A stretch of 19,171 nt of DNA from an uncultured Oscillospiraceae bacterium (GCA_934533005.1 CAKTBC010000030.1:1-19171); one strand, 5' to 3'; positions 8,025 through 14,607 are shown, counted from the first letter of the stretch. Translations and numbers: made by a program. Notes: a model not told the origin generated them from the sequence alone.

Positions 8025-8058
8025 ATTATGTCTATATATTATGTAAACAACATTATGT
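8025..8058. repeat. Three direct ATTATGT repeats at 13-14 base spacing
   Basis: ATTATGT occurs at 8025, 8038 and 8052, with an inverted copy (ACATAAT) at 7945-7951. The direct copies lie 32-65 bases upstream of the spoIIM -35, and the inverted copy lies just downstream of the predicted start point. The pattern looks like an operator array, but the region is AT-rich and chance repeats are possible. Confidence 0.4.
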
Positions 8059-8081
8059 TATCCGATGTAACCTATCATCGA

Positions 8082-8106
8082 AAAACCATTGAAAATCAAG
8101 GGTTTT
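8082..8106 (-). terminator. Weak terminator-like hairpin downstream of the TIGR04086-type gene
   Basis: AAAACCATTGA (8082-8092) pairs with TCAAGGGTTTT (8096-8106) except for one mismatch, with a three-base AAA loop. On the minus strand the 3' arm ends in TTTTTC. It is about 90 bases past the stop of the minus-strand gene, so the assignment is tentative. Confidence 0.35.
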
Positions 8107-8109
8107 CTC

Positions 8110-8152
8110 CCATATCTTGCGATTACGTTTTGTAATAATCCCAAGATATTGG
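8110..8152. other. Imperfect inverted repeat (13 bp core stem)
   Basis: ATATCTTG-c-GATTA (8112-8125) pairs with TAATC-c-CAAGATAT (8136-8149), with a single C/C mismatch and a ten-base loop. A further CC/GG lies outside a one-base bulge. Neither strand has a clean T-run directly after it, so it is not a standard terminator; it could be a protein-binding palindrome or an RNA structure. Confidence 0.5.
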
Positions 8153-8191
8153 CCATTTCTTTTCGCTTATGTCAACTCCGCTTCCTGATTC

Positions 8192-8614
8192 CTATTTGTA
8201 ATACTGCGCCCGCTTCTTTTGCGATTTTTTGTTATTTTTGTTAATTTTTATGAAATATACAATTGTCATCGCAGCCGTCATAACACACAGCGTCTTTAAA
8301 ACGCAACCGAAATTCCAACCATTCATTGGAATACATGCCCCAACCAGAAGAAGGATCAGCACCGAGACAAGCGCAGAGAGCGGAATATACGCATACCCTG
8401 CCCTTTTCTTTCCAAAGAGCACGCACTCCGACACAAGCGCCGCAAGACCGGCACACACAAGCGCAGAAATCTGCTCCGATGTCTCCGGCAGTATTCCATC
8501 ACGGATCAAGAGCGCTGCCGGAAAAGCAAACAGGAGCGACAATCCCGCCATAAGACTTCCCGATCGGATGACATCTATCATCTGTCCTCTTCGGTTCGGT
8601 TGTTGTTTGGCCAT
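8192..8614 (-). CDS. TIGR04086-type integral membrane protein
   Basis: The 140-residue product has four predicted membrane spans (about 16-38, 44-62, 70-92, 100-123) and a strongly basic C-terminal tail (KINKNNKKSQKKRAQ). Its position directly after yajC, together with its size and topology, fits the clostridial TIGR04086 membrane-protein family, whose function is unknown. I chose the ATG at 8614, preceded by GGGGGTG at five bases. An in-frame ATG at 8644, preceded by AGGA at about six bases, would add MNVLICGGVF and start inside the loop of the preceding hairpin. Both are credible, and the choice matters for regulation. Confidence 0.75.
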   Translation of the reverse strand: MAKQQPNRRGQMIDVIRSGSLMAGLSLLFAFPAALLIRDGILPETSEQISALVCAGLAALVSECVLFGKKRAGYAYIPLSALVSVLILLLVGACIPMNGWNFGCVLKTLCVMTAAMTIVYFIKINKNNKKSQKKRAQYYK

Positions 8615-8670
8615 AAAAACACCCCCGCAGATAAGTACATTCATACTTATTCCTGCGGGGGTGTTTTTAT
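8613..8670 (-). terminator. Very strong hairpin between yajC and the TIGR04086-type gene
   Basis: An 18-bp perfect outer stem (8613-8630 with 8653-8670) contains five consecutive G-C pairs. It is followed by a 7-bp inner stem, ATAAGTA/TACTTAT (8631-8637 with 8644-8650), a six-base loop and a two-base bulge. On the minus strand it ends GGGGGTGTTTTTAT, a textbook terminator tail that runs straight into the downstream ATG. The structure is symmetric and would also terminate plus-strand transcription. The 3' arm contains the ribosome-binding site of the next gene. Confidence 0.85.
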
Positions 8671-8690
8671 ACGCTATGTGTGGGATGCGC

Positions 8691-9095
8691 TCAGTTGCCC
8701 AGAGACTCCTCAGAATCGGAAGTTTCCTTGTTGGCACCCTTGCCTTCGTTGCTGGAGACCGCCCACTTGGTGATCTCGATGCGGACGCGGTCCTCGCCGG
8801 TCTCGAAGGTGAGCTTATCGCTGGTAACGTGGACGACTTTGCCGACCATGCCGCCGATGGTGACGATCTTATCGCCGACTTCGATGCTGTCACGCATCTC
8901 CTGCGCTTTCTTCTTGCGCTTCTTTTCGGGGACGATCATCAGGAAGTAGAACACAGCGATGATTACGACCATCATGACGATGCTCGTAATACCGCTGGCG
9001 CCGGTGGCGCTTCCGTCCGCAGCCGCCGTGTTGCAGCCGGCAAAAGCGAACATGGCGAAAATCACGCCAATAACAGTTGCAAGGATCTTTTTCAT
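8691..9095 (-). CDS. yajC: Preprotein translocase subunit YajC
   Basis: YajC is a small accessory subunit of the SecDF-YajC complex of the Sec translocon. The 134-residue protein has the diagnostic order: a membrane span (about 37-55, IVMMVVIIAVFYFLMIVP), a basic KKRKKKAQEM stretch and the soluble signature I..GD.IVTIGG..GKV (about 71-87). It has an additional N-terminal hydrophobic segment ending in AFAGC (Cys21), which looks like a lipoprotein signal; simple YajC proteins have one span. GGAGGG precedes the ATG, inside a ten-base palindrome GGGTTAACCC that touches the start codon. It has its own promoter just after tgt. Confidence 0.95.
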   Translation of the reverse strand: MKKILATVIGVIFAMFAFAGCNTAAADGSATGASGITSIVMMVVIIAVFYFLMIVPEKKRKKKAQEMRDSIEVGDKIVTIGGMVGKVVHVTSDKLTFETGEDRVRIEITKWAVSSNEGKGANKETSDSEESLGN

Positions 9096-9128
9096 GGGTT
9101 AACCCTCCAATGTAAATTACAATTACTG

Positions 9129-9157
9129 ATTATACCGATGTTTTCCGATAAAAGCAA
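9129..9157 (-). promoter_or_regulatory. Sigma-A promoter of yajC
   Basis: On the minus strand TTGCTT (9157-9152) and a perfect TATAAT (9134-9129) are separated by 17 bases. The -35 begins seven bases after the tgt stop codon, so yajC can be transcribed independently of queA-tgt. No terminator is visible after tgt, so read-through is also likely. Confidence 0.65.
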
Positions 9158-9163
9158 GAGAAT

Positions 9164-10294
9164 TTATATCCTCTTATCCAACTTTTCGACATACCGGTCA
9201 TGGAACGCCTTATACTCCCCTTCGTCGAGCGCCGCGCGGATCTTTTCCATCAGAGAATTGTAGAAATAAAGATTGTGCATAACGCAGAAGCGAAGCGCCA
9301 GGATCTCCTCCGCTTTCATGAGATGCCGGAGATACGCCCTGCTGTATTTCCGGCAGACCGGGCAATGACACTCCGGATCAATCGGGCGCTCGTCGCGGGC
9401 ATACTTCTCGTTCTTGATATTGATGACGCCTTCCCAGGTATAAAGATGGCCGTGGCGGCCGTTTCGTGCCGGCATCACACAGTCAAAAAAGTCCACGCCG
9501 CGGTACACTGCTTCAATAATGTTCCCCGGCGTTCCGACGCCCATGAGATAACGGGGCTTGTCCTGCGGCATGTATTCCTCGACTGCGGAGATCGTGTCGT
9601 ACATTTCCGCGGCAGTCTCCCCTACGGCAAGGCCGCCGATGGCATAGCCCGGCAGGTCAAGCTCCGCGATCTGCTGCATATGCCGGATGCGGAGATCGTG
9701 GTACACCGCGCCCTGGTTGATGCCCCAGAGCACCTGACCGGGATTGACGGCGTTATCCTCGGAGGTGTAGCGCGCGAGTGCCTCCTTGCACCGGGCGAGC
9801 CAGCGCACCGTCCGGTCGCACGAGGCTTCGCAGTACTCCCGCGGCGCGGGGATGCCAACGCACTCATCAAACGCCATGGCGATGTCCGAGCCGAGATTGG
9901 TCTGAATGCGCATGCTCTCCTCCGGCCCCATAAAGATATGCCGGCCATCCACATGCGAATTAAAGTATACGCCCTCTTCCTTGATTTTGCGGAGCTGCGC
10001 GAGCGAAAAAATCTGGAATCCGCCGGAGTCGGTCAGAATCGGGCCATCCCAACGCATGAACTTATGCAGCCCGCCCATATCGCGGATCAGCTCGTCGCCC
10101 GGACGGACGTGCAGATGATAGGTGTTGGAAAGCTCAACCTGGCAGCCGATCTCCCGGAGATCGTCCGCAGAGAGGCCTCCCTTGATGGCCGCCTGCGTAC
10201 CGACGTTCATGAATACCGGCGTCTGCACTGTACCGTGCGGCGTGGTGTATTCGCCCCGGCGGGCGCGGCCTTCCAGCTTGATTCGTTTATACAT
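9164..10294 (-). CDS. tgt: tRNA-guanine transglycosylase
   Basis: Bacterial TGT swaps guanine-34 of Asp/Asn/His/Tyr tRNAs for preQ1, the key step in queuosine modification. The 376-residue protein is the normal length. It contains ILTDSGGFQ (86-94; Asp89 is the general base), GGLAVGE (220-226), VDFFDCVMPARNGRHG (267-282; Asp271 is the expected nucleophile) and the zinc ligands Cys309, Cys311, Cys314 and His340. It follows queA after 15 bases, so QueA, which acts on preQ1 after TGT has inserted it, is made from the same message. The ATG start has an AGGGGAAA site upstream. Confidence 0.98.
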   Translation of the reverse strand: MYKRIKLEGRARRGEYTTPHGTVQTPVFMNVGTQAAIKGGLSADDLREIGCQVELSNTYHLHVRPGDELIRDMGGLHKFMRWDGPILTDSGGFQIFSLAQLRKIKEEGVYFNSHVDGRHIFMGPEESMRIQTNLGSDIAMAFDECVGIPAPREYCEASCDRTVRWLARCKEALARYTSEDNAVNPGQVLWGINQGAVYHDLRIRHMQQIAELDLPGYAIGGLAVGETAAEMYDTISAVEEYMPQDKPRYLMGVGTPGNIIEAVYRGVDFFDCVMPARNGRHGHLYTWEGVINIKNEKYARDERPIDPECHCPVCRKYSRAYLRHLMKAEEILALRFCVMHNLYFYNSLMEKIRAALDEGEYKAFHDRYVEKLDKRI

Positions 10295-10309
10295 TCGTTT
10301 TCCCCTTAT

Positions 10310-11332
10310 TTAGTAAATGAACATCGCGTCGCCGAAGGAGAAGAAGCGGTAGCGTTCCTTTACAGCTTCCTCATAGGCGCGCAGGACGTTTTCCCGTCCG
10401 GCGAGCGCGGAGACGAGCATGATGAGCGTGCTCTCCGGCAGATGGAAATTGGTCACAAGTGCGTCGATGGCCTTGAAGCGGTAGCCCGGATAAATGAAAA
10501 TGTCCGTCCAGCCGCTTTTCGGCTGCAAAATGCCATCCTCGCCGGTGAAGCTCTCGAGCGTACGGCAGGACGTTGTACCGACGGAGACTACACGCCCGCC
10601 GTTTGCATGCGTGCGGTTCACGATGTCCGCCGTCTCCTGACTTACCATGCAGAACTCCGCGTGCATCGGATGATCTTCGATGTTGTCCTCCTTGACCGGG
10701 CGGAACGTGCCGAGACCTACGTGCAGCGTGACATACGCAAGAGAAACGCCCTTGTCGGCAATGCGCTGCAAAAGCTCCGGGGTGAAATGCAGCCCCGCCG
10801 TCGGCGCAGCCGCCGAACCGGGATCGCGGGAATACACCGTCTGGTAGCGTTCCTTATCCGTCAGCTCTTCCTTGATGTAAGGCGGCAGCGGCATTTTTCC
10901 GAGCTTGTCCAGAAGTTCAAGAAAGATGCCGTCATAATGGAAGTGAAGCACTTTGTTGCCGTCCGCTTCCGCACGAACAACCTCCGCCGTCAGTTCGCCG
11001 TTGCCGAAAGAGATATGCGTCCCCGGCTGCGTTTTGCGTCCCGGGCGGGTAAGGCATTCCCAGTCCCCGCCGCCGAGATCGCGCAGCAGCACGACCTCCA
11101 CGCTGCCGCCCGTCGGCCGTGTGCCGAAGAGCCGCGCCGGGATCACGCGGGAATCGTTCATCACGAGGCAGTCGCCCTCGTTGAGAAAATCCGGCAGCTC
11201 ATGAAAGATGTGATGCTCCGTGGCGCCGGTACGCTTGTCGAGCGTCAGAAGACGCGATGAATCACGCTGCTCCAGCGGTGTCTGGGCGATAAGCTCCGGG
11301 GGAAGATCGTAATAAAAGTCCGATTTTTTCAA
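10310..11332 (-). CDS. queA: S-adenosylmethionine:tRNA ribosyltransferase-isomerase
   Basis: QueA transfers and isomerises the ribosyl moiety of SAM onto preQ1 in tRNA to give epoxyqueuosine. The 340-residue protein shows the full set of family signatures: the N-terminal DFYYDLPPELIAQTPLEQRD.SRLL, NDSRVIPARLFG, YQTVYSRDPGSAAAPTAGLHF and LHVGLGTFRPV, followed by MHAE. The start is TTG (CAA at 11330-11332 on the plus strand) with GGAG five bases upstream; no better start exists. It leads the queA-tgt operon and is divergent from dapA across a 251-base gap. Confidence 0.98.
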   Translation of the reverse strand: MKKSDFYYDLPPELIAQTPLEQRDSSRLLTLDKRTGATEHHIFHELPDFLNEGDCLVMNDSRVIPARLFGTRPTGGSVEVVLLRDLGGGDWECLTRPGRKTQPGTHISFGNGELTAEVVRAEADGNKVLHFHYDGIFLELLDKLGKMPLPPYIKEELTDKERYQTVYSRDPGSAAAPTAGLHFTPELLQRIADKGVSLAYVTLHVGLGTFRPVKEDNIEDHPMHAEFCMVSQETADIVNRTHANGGRVVSVGTTSCRTLESFTGEDGILQPKSGWTDIFIYPGYRFKAIDALVTNFHLPESTLIMLVSALAGRENVLRAYEEAVKERYRFFSFGDAMFIY

Positions 11333-11387
11333 GGTTACTCCATCTGCCGGGATTTTCCGGCCACTACGTTTTGCCGCCGCGCTCGCC

Positions 11388-11416
11388 TTGACGGGAGTAC
11401 GGCGGAGTGATATTAT
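11388..11416 (+). promoter_or_regulatory. Candidate sigma-A promoter of dapA
   Basis: TTGACG (11388-11393) and TATTAT (11411-11416) are separated by exactly 17 bases, each matching consensus at five of six positions. Transcription would begin near 11423 and leave a leader of about 160 bases before dapA. It overlaps the zone of the oppositely oriented queA promoter. Confidence 0.55.
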
Positions 11417-11427
11417 ATTTTTAAAAT

Positions 11428-11457
11428 ATTATATATCATGTTCCGCATGCTTTGCAA
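11428..11457 (-). promoter_or_regulatory. Candidate sigma-A promoter of queA
   Basis: On the minus strand TTGCAA (11457-11452) and TATAAT (11433-11428) are separated by 18 bases. A second TATAAT on the same strand (11417-11412) lacks a recognisable -35. The predicted start point lies within a few bases of that of dapA, so the two polymerases would probably exclude each other. Confidence 0.4.
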
Positions 11458-11485
11458 CCGCAAAAGCGCCGAACTTCCGCGCACC

Positions 11486-11527
11486 GCAGCGTGTCCCGCT
11501 GCATACAATGACGCGGGAGTATTTTTT
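11486..11527 (+). promoter_or_regulatory. Candidate transcription attenuator in the dapA leader
   Basis: TCCCGC (11494-11499) pairs with GCGGGA (11513-11518), followed by GTA and six T residues: a modest intrinsic terminator. An alternative hairpin, GCAGCG (11486-11491) with CGCTGC (11497-11502), uses part of the same 5' arm, so the two structures exclude each other. No known lysine riboswitch or T-box core is recognisable. Confidence 0.35.
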
Positions 11528-11583
11528 GCCGTTCCCTTCCCTACCGCGCAGCGCGTGGTACGGACCGGCAGAAAGGACGGAAC

Positions 11584-12468
11584 ATGAAAAAACCTGTTTT
11601 CACCGGCAGCGCTGCTGCGCTTGTCACGCCGTTTACAGACCGGGGCGTGGACTATGACCGTCTCGCCGCGGCGATCGACCGCCAGGCCGAGAGCGGTACT
11701 GCCGCCATCGCCGTGTGCGGTACAACCGGAGAGGCCGCAACGCTTTCCGAGGCGGAGCGCGCTTCCATTATCGAGTTTGCCTCGGTCTACACACGATCCC
11801 GTATGAAGGTCATCGCCGGGATCGGCGGGAACGACACGCTCGCCGCCGCAAACGCGGCGCGGCGCGCCGAACGCCTCGGTGCGGATGCGCTGCTCCTTAC
11901 GACGCCCTATTATAATAAAGCGAGTTCTGCCGGGATCATCCGGCACTTTACGTATGTCGCAGAGCATTCCGAACTGCCGCTCATCGTATACAATGTCCCG
12001 GGGCGCACCGGTGTATCCTGTACGCCGGAACATTACGCGCGGCTCGCGGAGATTCCCCGCATCAACGGCATAAAGGAAGCGTCCGGCGATATTTCCCTTG
12101 TTTCGCGCACCCGGCATCTCTGCGGCGACGCGCTGAACATATGGAGCGGAAACGACGACCAGACCCTCCCCATGCTCGCGCTCGGCGCGAAGGGCGTGAT
12201 CTCGGTGGCATCGAACATCGTGCCGCAAGTCATGACAACGCTTTGCGGCGCGGCGCTCAGCGGCGATTTCTTCACCGCACGCGCCATACATGAGGCGTAT
12301 GCCGGACTTTTTGATGCCCTCTTCTTCGAGGTCAATCCCATCCCTATCAAAACCGCAATGCAGATGCTCGGCTGGGATTCCGGACGGCTGCGGCTGCCGC
12401 TTTGCCCGATGGCGGAGGAACACGCCGCAAAACTGCAAAAGTGTATGGAGAGCTTGCAGCTTCTCTGA
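11584..12468 (+). CDS. dapA: 4-hydroxy-tetrahydrodipicolinate synthase
   Basis: DapA condenses pyruvate with aspartate semialdehyde at the entry to diaminopimelate and lysine synthesis, which feeds peptidoglycan and, in spore-formers, dipicolinate. The 294-residue TIM barrel carries GTTGE (46-50; Thr47/Thr48), YNVPGRTG (136-143; Tyr136 and Arg141) and the Schiff-base lysine in GIKEASGD (Lys164). GALV-type TPF near the N-terminus and AEEH near the C-terminus fit the family. AAAGGA precedes the ATG. It stands apart from other dap genes and is followed after 29 bases by a secreted SLH/SGNH protein in the same transcript. Misassignment to another member of the family (N-acetylneuraminate lyase type) is unlikely. 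Confidence 0.93.
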   Translation: MKKPVFTGSAAALVTPFTDRGVDYDRLAAAIDRQAESGTAAIAVCGTTGEAATLSEAERASIIEFASVYTRSRMKVIAGIGGNDTLAAANAARRAERLGADALLLTTPYYNKASSAGIIRHFTYVAEHSELPLIVYNVPGRTGVSCTPEHYARLAEIPRINGIKEASGDISLVSRTRHLCGDALNIWSGNDDQTLPMLALGAKGVISVASNIVPQVMTTLCGAALSGDFFTARAIHEAYAGLFDALFFEVNPIPIKTAMQMLGWDSGRLRLPLCPMAEEHAAKLQKCMESLQLL

Positions 12469-12497
12469 TTTCATAAAATACGAAAGCGAGTATACTC

Positions 12498-13733
12498 ATG
12501 AAGCGTATTGTATCCCTGCTGCTGTGCGTTGTTCTGCTCCTTGCTCTTGCTGTGCCGGTCTGCGCCGCAGAGCCGGAGATATCCAGTCTGCGCATATCCA
12601 AATACTGCGAAGCCGCCTCCATGTCGGACTATTGCGAGCTTTTCCGCGATGCCGAAGGCGGCGGGATTGGCGCTCCGATGACGCGCGCCATACTCGCCGG
12701 TATCCTGTACCGCATTTACGGAAACGCGGAGGATGCCGATATGGTCCCCGCTGATGTGGATGCCTCGCAATGGTACGCCGGCGGAACGGCATGGGCGGCG
12801 AAAAAGAACATCATCTCCCTCGACGGGGACGGCAGCTTCCGCCCTGACGGTCCTCTCACGCGCGAAACACTTCTCGTAGCGCTCTACCGCTGCGCCAACG
12901 TCTGCGGCATATCGTTCGATATGATCAACCCATGGTATTCGTTTCTGGATGGAGGGCTGATGACGCCGGAGGCGCAAACCGCCGCCTTCACCATCCAGCG
13001 CGCCGGAGTTATGATCGAGGGATCGGACGGGTTCTTTCATTATAATGACACCGTGCCGCTTGCTGAGGGTGAAGAGATCCTCCTCCGCTTTATCGGCACG
13101 CAGCAGGACATTCTGACAGCCCTCCCCGTCTCCACCGTCGCCGAGAGCGAACCGGTAACGGACGACTGGTTCAGCGACGTCTGCTTCATCGGTCATTCGC
13201 AGATCGTAGGCATGCAGCGTTACTCCGGGCTGTACGGCCCCGACTATTATGCTGTCGTCGGCCACACGGCACAGGCCGTTGTGGACTTTGATTTTTACGA
13301 GCTCCCGGACGGCCGGTACGGCACGCTCAGCGACGGTCTGCACAGCAAAGCCTACGGAAAGATTTACATAATGCTTGGCATCAACGACAGCTCCCTGGAC
13401 GCCGACCGCGTGGAAAAGTTCATGACGCCGATGCGCACGATCCTCGATCTTGTAAAAGAAACGCAGCCGGATGCGAAGATCTATCTCCTCTCTCTCGTCC
13501 CCGTTGGCCGCAGCACGCCGATGAACGAGCTCTACAATCCCGACAGCACGATCTTCTATTCGCAGCTCGTCAAAGCGCTTTCCCGCGAATACGATACGGA
13601 ATACATCGATCTTTTCCGCATGATGTGTGATGAGACCGGGTATTATCTGGACAGCTTCAACTCCGGTGACGGCATCCACATCCAGCCGGATCGGTATCCG
13701 GAGATCGTGGAATATCTCAAACGACACACTTAA
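12498..13733 (+). CDS. Secreted SLH-domain protein with C-terminal SGNH/GDSL-like hydrolase domain
   Basis: The 411-residue product starts with a signal peptide (MKR, hydrophobic core, cleavage near VCAAEP, about residue 24). Residues about 50-200 look like S-layer-homology repeats (for example ADVDASQWYAGGTAWAAKKNIISLDGDG followed by F.P..PLTRE), which usually anchor proteins to cell-wall polymers. From about 225 an SGNH-hydrolase-like domain follows: FIGHSQ (Ser234), LGIND (Asn296) and DGIH (Asp391, His394). The first block reads GHS rather than the usual GDS. Such domains often remove acetyl groups from glycans, so a cell-wall esterase is a reasonable inference. It appears co-transcribed with dapA and ends before a strong terminator. 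Confidence 0.85.
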   Translation: MKRIVSLLLCVVLLLALAVPVCAAEPEISSLRISKYCEAASMSDYCELFRDAEGGGIGAPMTRAILAGILYRIYGNAEDADMVPADVDASQWYAGGTAWAAKKNIISLDGDGSFRPDGPLTRETLLVALYRCANVCGISFDMINPWYSFLDGGLMTPEAQTAAFTIQRAGVMIEGSDGFFHYNDTVPLAEGEEILLRFIGTQQDILTALPVSTVAESEPVTDDWFSDVCFIGHSQIVGMQRYSGLYGPDYYAVVGHTAQAVVDFDFYELPDGRYGTLSDGLHSKAYGKIYIMLGINDSSLDADRVEKFMTPMRTILDLVKETQPDAKIYLLSLVPVGRSTPMNELYNPDSTIFYSQLVKALSREYDTEYIDLFRMMCDETGYYLDSFNSGDGIHIQPDRYPEIVEYLKRHT

Positions 13734-13754
13734 TTAATAAGACAACATGACGAA

Positions 13755-13788
13755 CCCCCGGCTGTCTAAGGACAGCCGGGGGCTTTAA
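13755..13788 (+). terminator. Strong intrinsic terminator after the SLH/SGNH gene
   Basis: A perfect 12-bp stem, CCCCCGGCTGTC (13755-13766) with GACAGCCGGGGG (13771-13782), has a four-base TAAG loop and is followed by CTTTAACTTT. It lies between convergent genes and may also help end yebC transcription, although the minus-strand side has few T residues. Confidence 0.8.
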
Positions 13789-13798
13789 CTTTGGGGAA

Positions 13799-14533
13799 TT
13801 ATTCTTCGTTTTCCCAGTTGTGCCAGACGTTCTGGACATCTTCGTTATCGTCGAACATCTCGAGCATCTTGGACATGTTCTTGATATCCCCCTCGTCGGT
13901 GAGGGTGATGTAGTTCTGCGGGACCATTTCGACCTGTGCGGAGAGCAGGTGGTACTTGGCGGAAAGCGCTTCGGCCACGGCAGCGACATCGTCCGGCTGC
14001 GTATAGACTGTGAAGATGTCTTCTTCCGCTTCGAGATCGTCCGCACCGGCTTCCAGCGCCGCCTCAAAAACGGCTTCCTCGTCAAGATCCTCGTCCTCGT
14101 TATCGATCACGATGACGCCCTTTTTATCAAACGACCACGAAACGCAGCCGGCAGCGCCCATGTTTCCGCCGTACTTGTCAAAGTAGTGACGCACGTCGGA
14201 CGCGGTGCGGTTGCGGTTATCGGTCATGGCGTCCACAATGATGGCAACACCGGAGGGACCGTAGCCTTCGTAGGTAACTCTTTCGTAGTTATCGGTAGCG
14301 CCGCTGCCAAGCGCCTTTTCGATGGTGCGCTTGATGTTGTCGTTCGGCATGTTGGTCGCCTTCGCCTTGGCGATGACCGCCGCGAGACGGGAGTTGTTCG
14401 CCGGATCGCCGCTGCCGCCTTCCTTGACGGCAACGATCATTTCGCGGGCGATCTTGGTGAACGCCTGTGCGCGCTTGGCGTCCTGTGCGCCCTTGGTTTT
14501 CTGTATGTTATGCCACTTGGAATGTCCGGACAT
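13799..14533 (-). CDS. yebC: YebC/PmpR-family (TACO1-like) protein
   Basis: The 244-residue product is a full-length YebC-family protein. It begins MSGHSKWHNIQ.TKGAQDAKRAQAFTKIAREM, then GG.GDPANNSRLAAVIAKAKATNMPNDNIKRTIEKA, YEGYGP.GVAIIVDAMTDNRNRT, and the acidic middle segment (DNEDEDLDEEAVFEAALEAGADD). Members have been described as transcriptional regulators and, more recently, as ribosome-associated factors that help translate difficult (proline-rich) stretches. I chose ATG 14533 because the family begins exactly there and GGGGGAA lies upstream; the longer frame to 14587 covers the promoter. It convergently faces the SLH/SGNH gene. Confidence 0.96.
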   Translation of the reverse strand: MSGHSKWHNIQKTKGAQDAKRAQAFTKIAREMIVAVKEGGSGDPANNSRLAAVIAKAKATNMPNDNIKRTIEKALGSGATDNYERVTYEGYGPSGVAIIVDAMTDNRNRTASDVRHYFDKYGGNMGAAGCVSWSFDKKGVIVIDNEDEDLDEEAVFEAALEAGADDLEAEEDIFTVYTQPDDVAAVAEALSAKYHLLSAQVEMVPQNYITLTDEGDIKNMSKMLEMFDDNEDVQNVWHNWENEE

Positions 14534-14569
14534 ACTGTAATTCCCCCAAACAAAAATACGTTTGAGGGA

Positions 14570-14598
14570 ATTATAGCACTTTCGCACGCGGATGACAA
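14570..14598 (-). promoter_or_regulatory. Sigma-A promoter of yebC
   Basis: On the minus strand TTGTCA (14598-14593) and a perfect TATAAT (14575-14570) are separated by 17 bases, with TGC directly before the -10 (extended -10). Transcription would begin about 30 bases before the yebC ATG. It lies just after the sipL stop. Confidence 0.7.
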
Positions 14599-14607
14599 GA
14601 GCTTTCC

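Larger units (their letters stand above)
7897..8191. other. AT-rich intergenic region with repeats and hairpins, no gene seen
   Basis: This 295-base region between the TIGR04086-type gene and the spoIIM-like gene is much more AT-rich than its surroundings. It holds the spoIIM promoter, three direct copies of ATTATGT (8025-8031, 8038-8044, 8052-8058), one inverted copy (7945-7951) and two imperfect hairpins (8082-8106, 8110-8152). I see no convincing coding frame, tRNA or known riboswitch in it. Confidence 0.6.

Noticed and set aside
8615..8893. N-terminal extension of the TIGR04086-type frame to 8893
   Set aside because: It overlaps the yajC coding region in another frame and is Ser/Ala/Arg-rich. 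The protein proper begins at 8614 or 8644.
9096..9105. GGGTTAACCC palindrome directly before the yajC ATG as an operator
   Set aside because: A ten-base palindrome around a G-rich ribosome-binding site can arise by chance, and it lies well downstream of the promoter.
9200..11260. A 686-codon open frame on the plus strand antisense to tgt and queA
   Set aside because: Both antisense genes are clearly real with every family motif. The long plus-strand frame is a by-product of GC-rich codon bias and has no recognisable domain or ribosome-binding site.
11423..11583. Lysine riboswitch or T-box in the dapA leader
   Set aside because: The leader is short for an L-box and I could not find the conserved cores; GTGGTACGG near 11555 only partly resembles the T-box GGTGGNACCGCG sequence.
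12471..13727. A 418-codon minus-strand frame covering the whole SLH/SGNH gene
   Set aside because: The plus-strand product has a signal peptide and recognisable domains; the antisense product has none and reads as low-complexity His/Arg/Val-rich sequence.
14528..14576. Inverted repeat TAATTCCC...GGGAATTA around the yebC ribosome-binding site as a translation-blocking hairpin
   Set aside because: The left arm is part of the promoter -10 region and would lie upstream of the predicted transcript start. Only a five-pair CAAAC/GTTTG stem would remain in the RNA.
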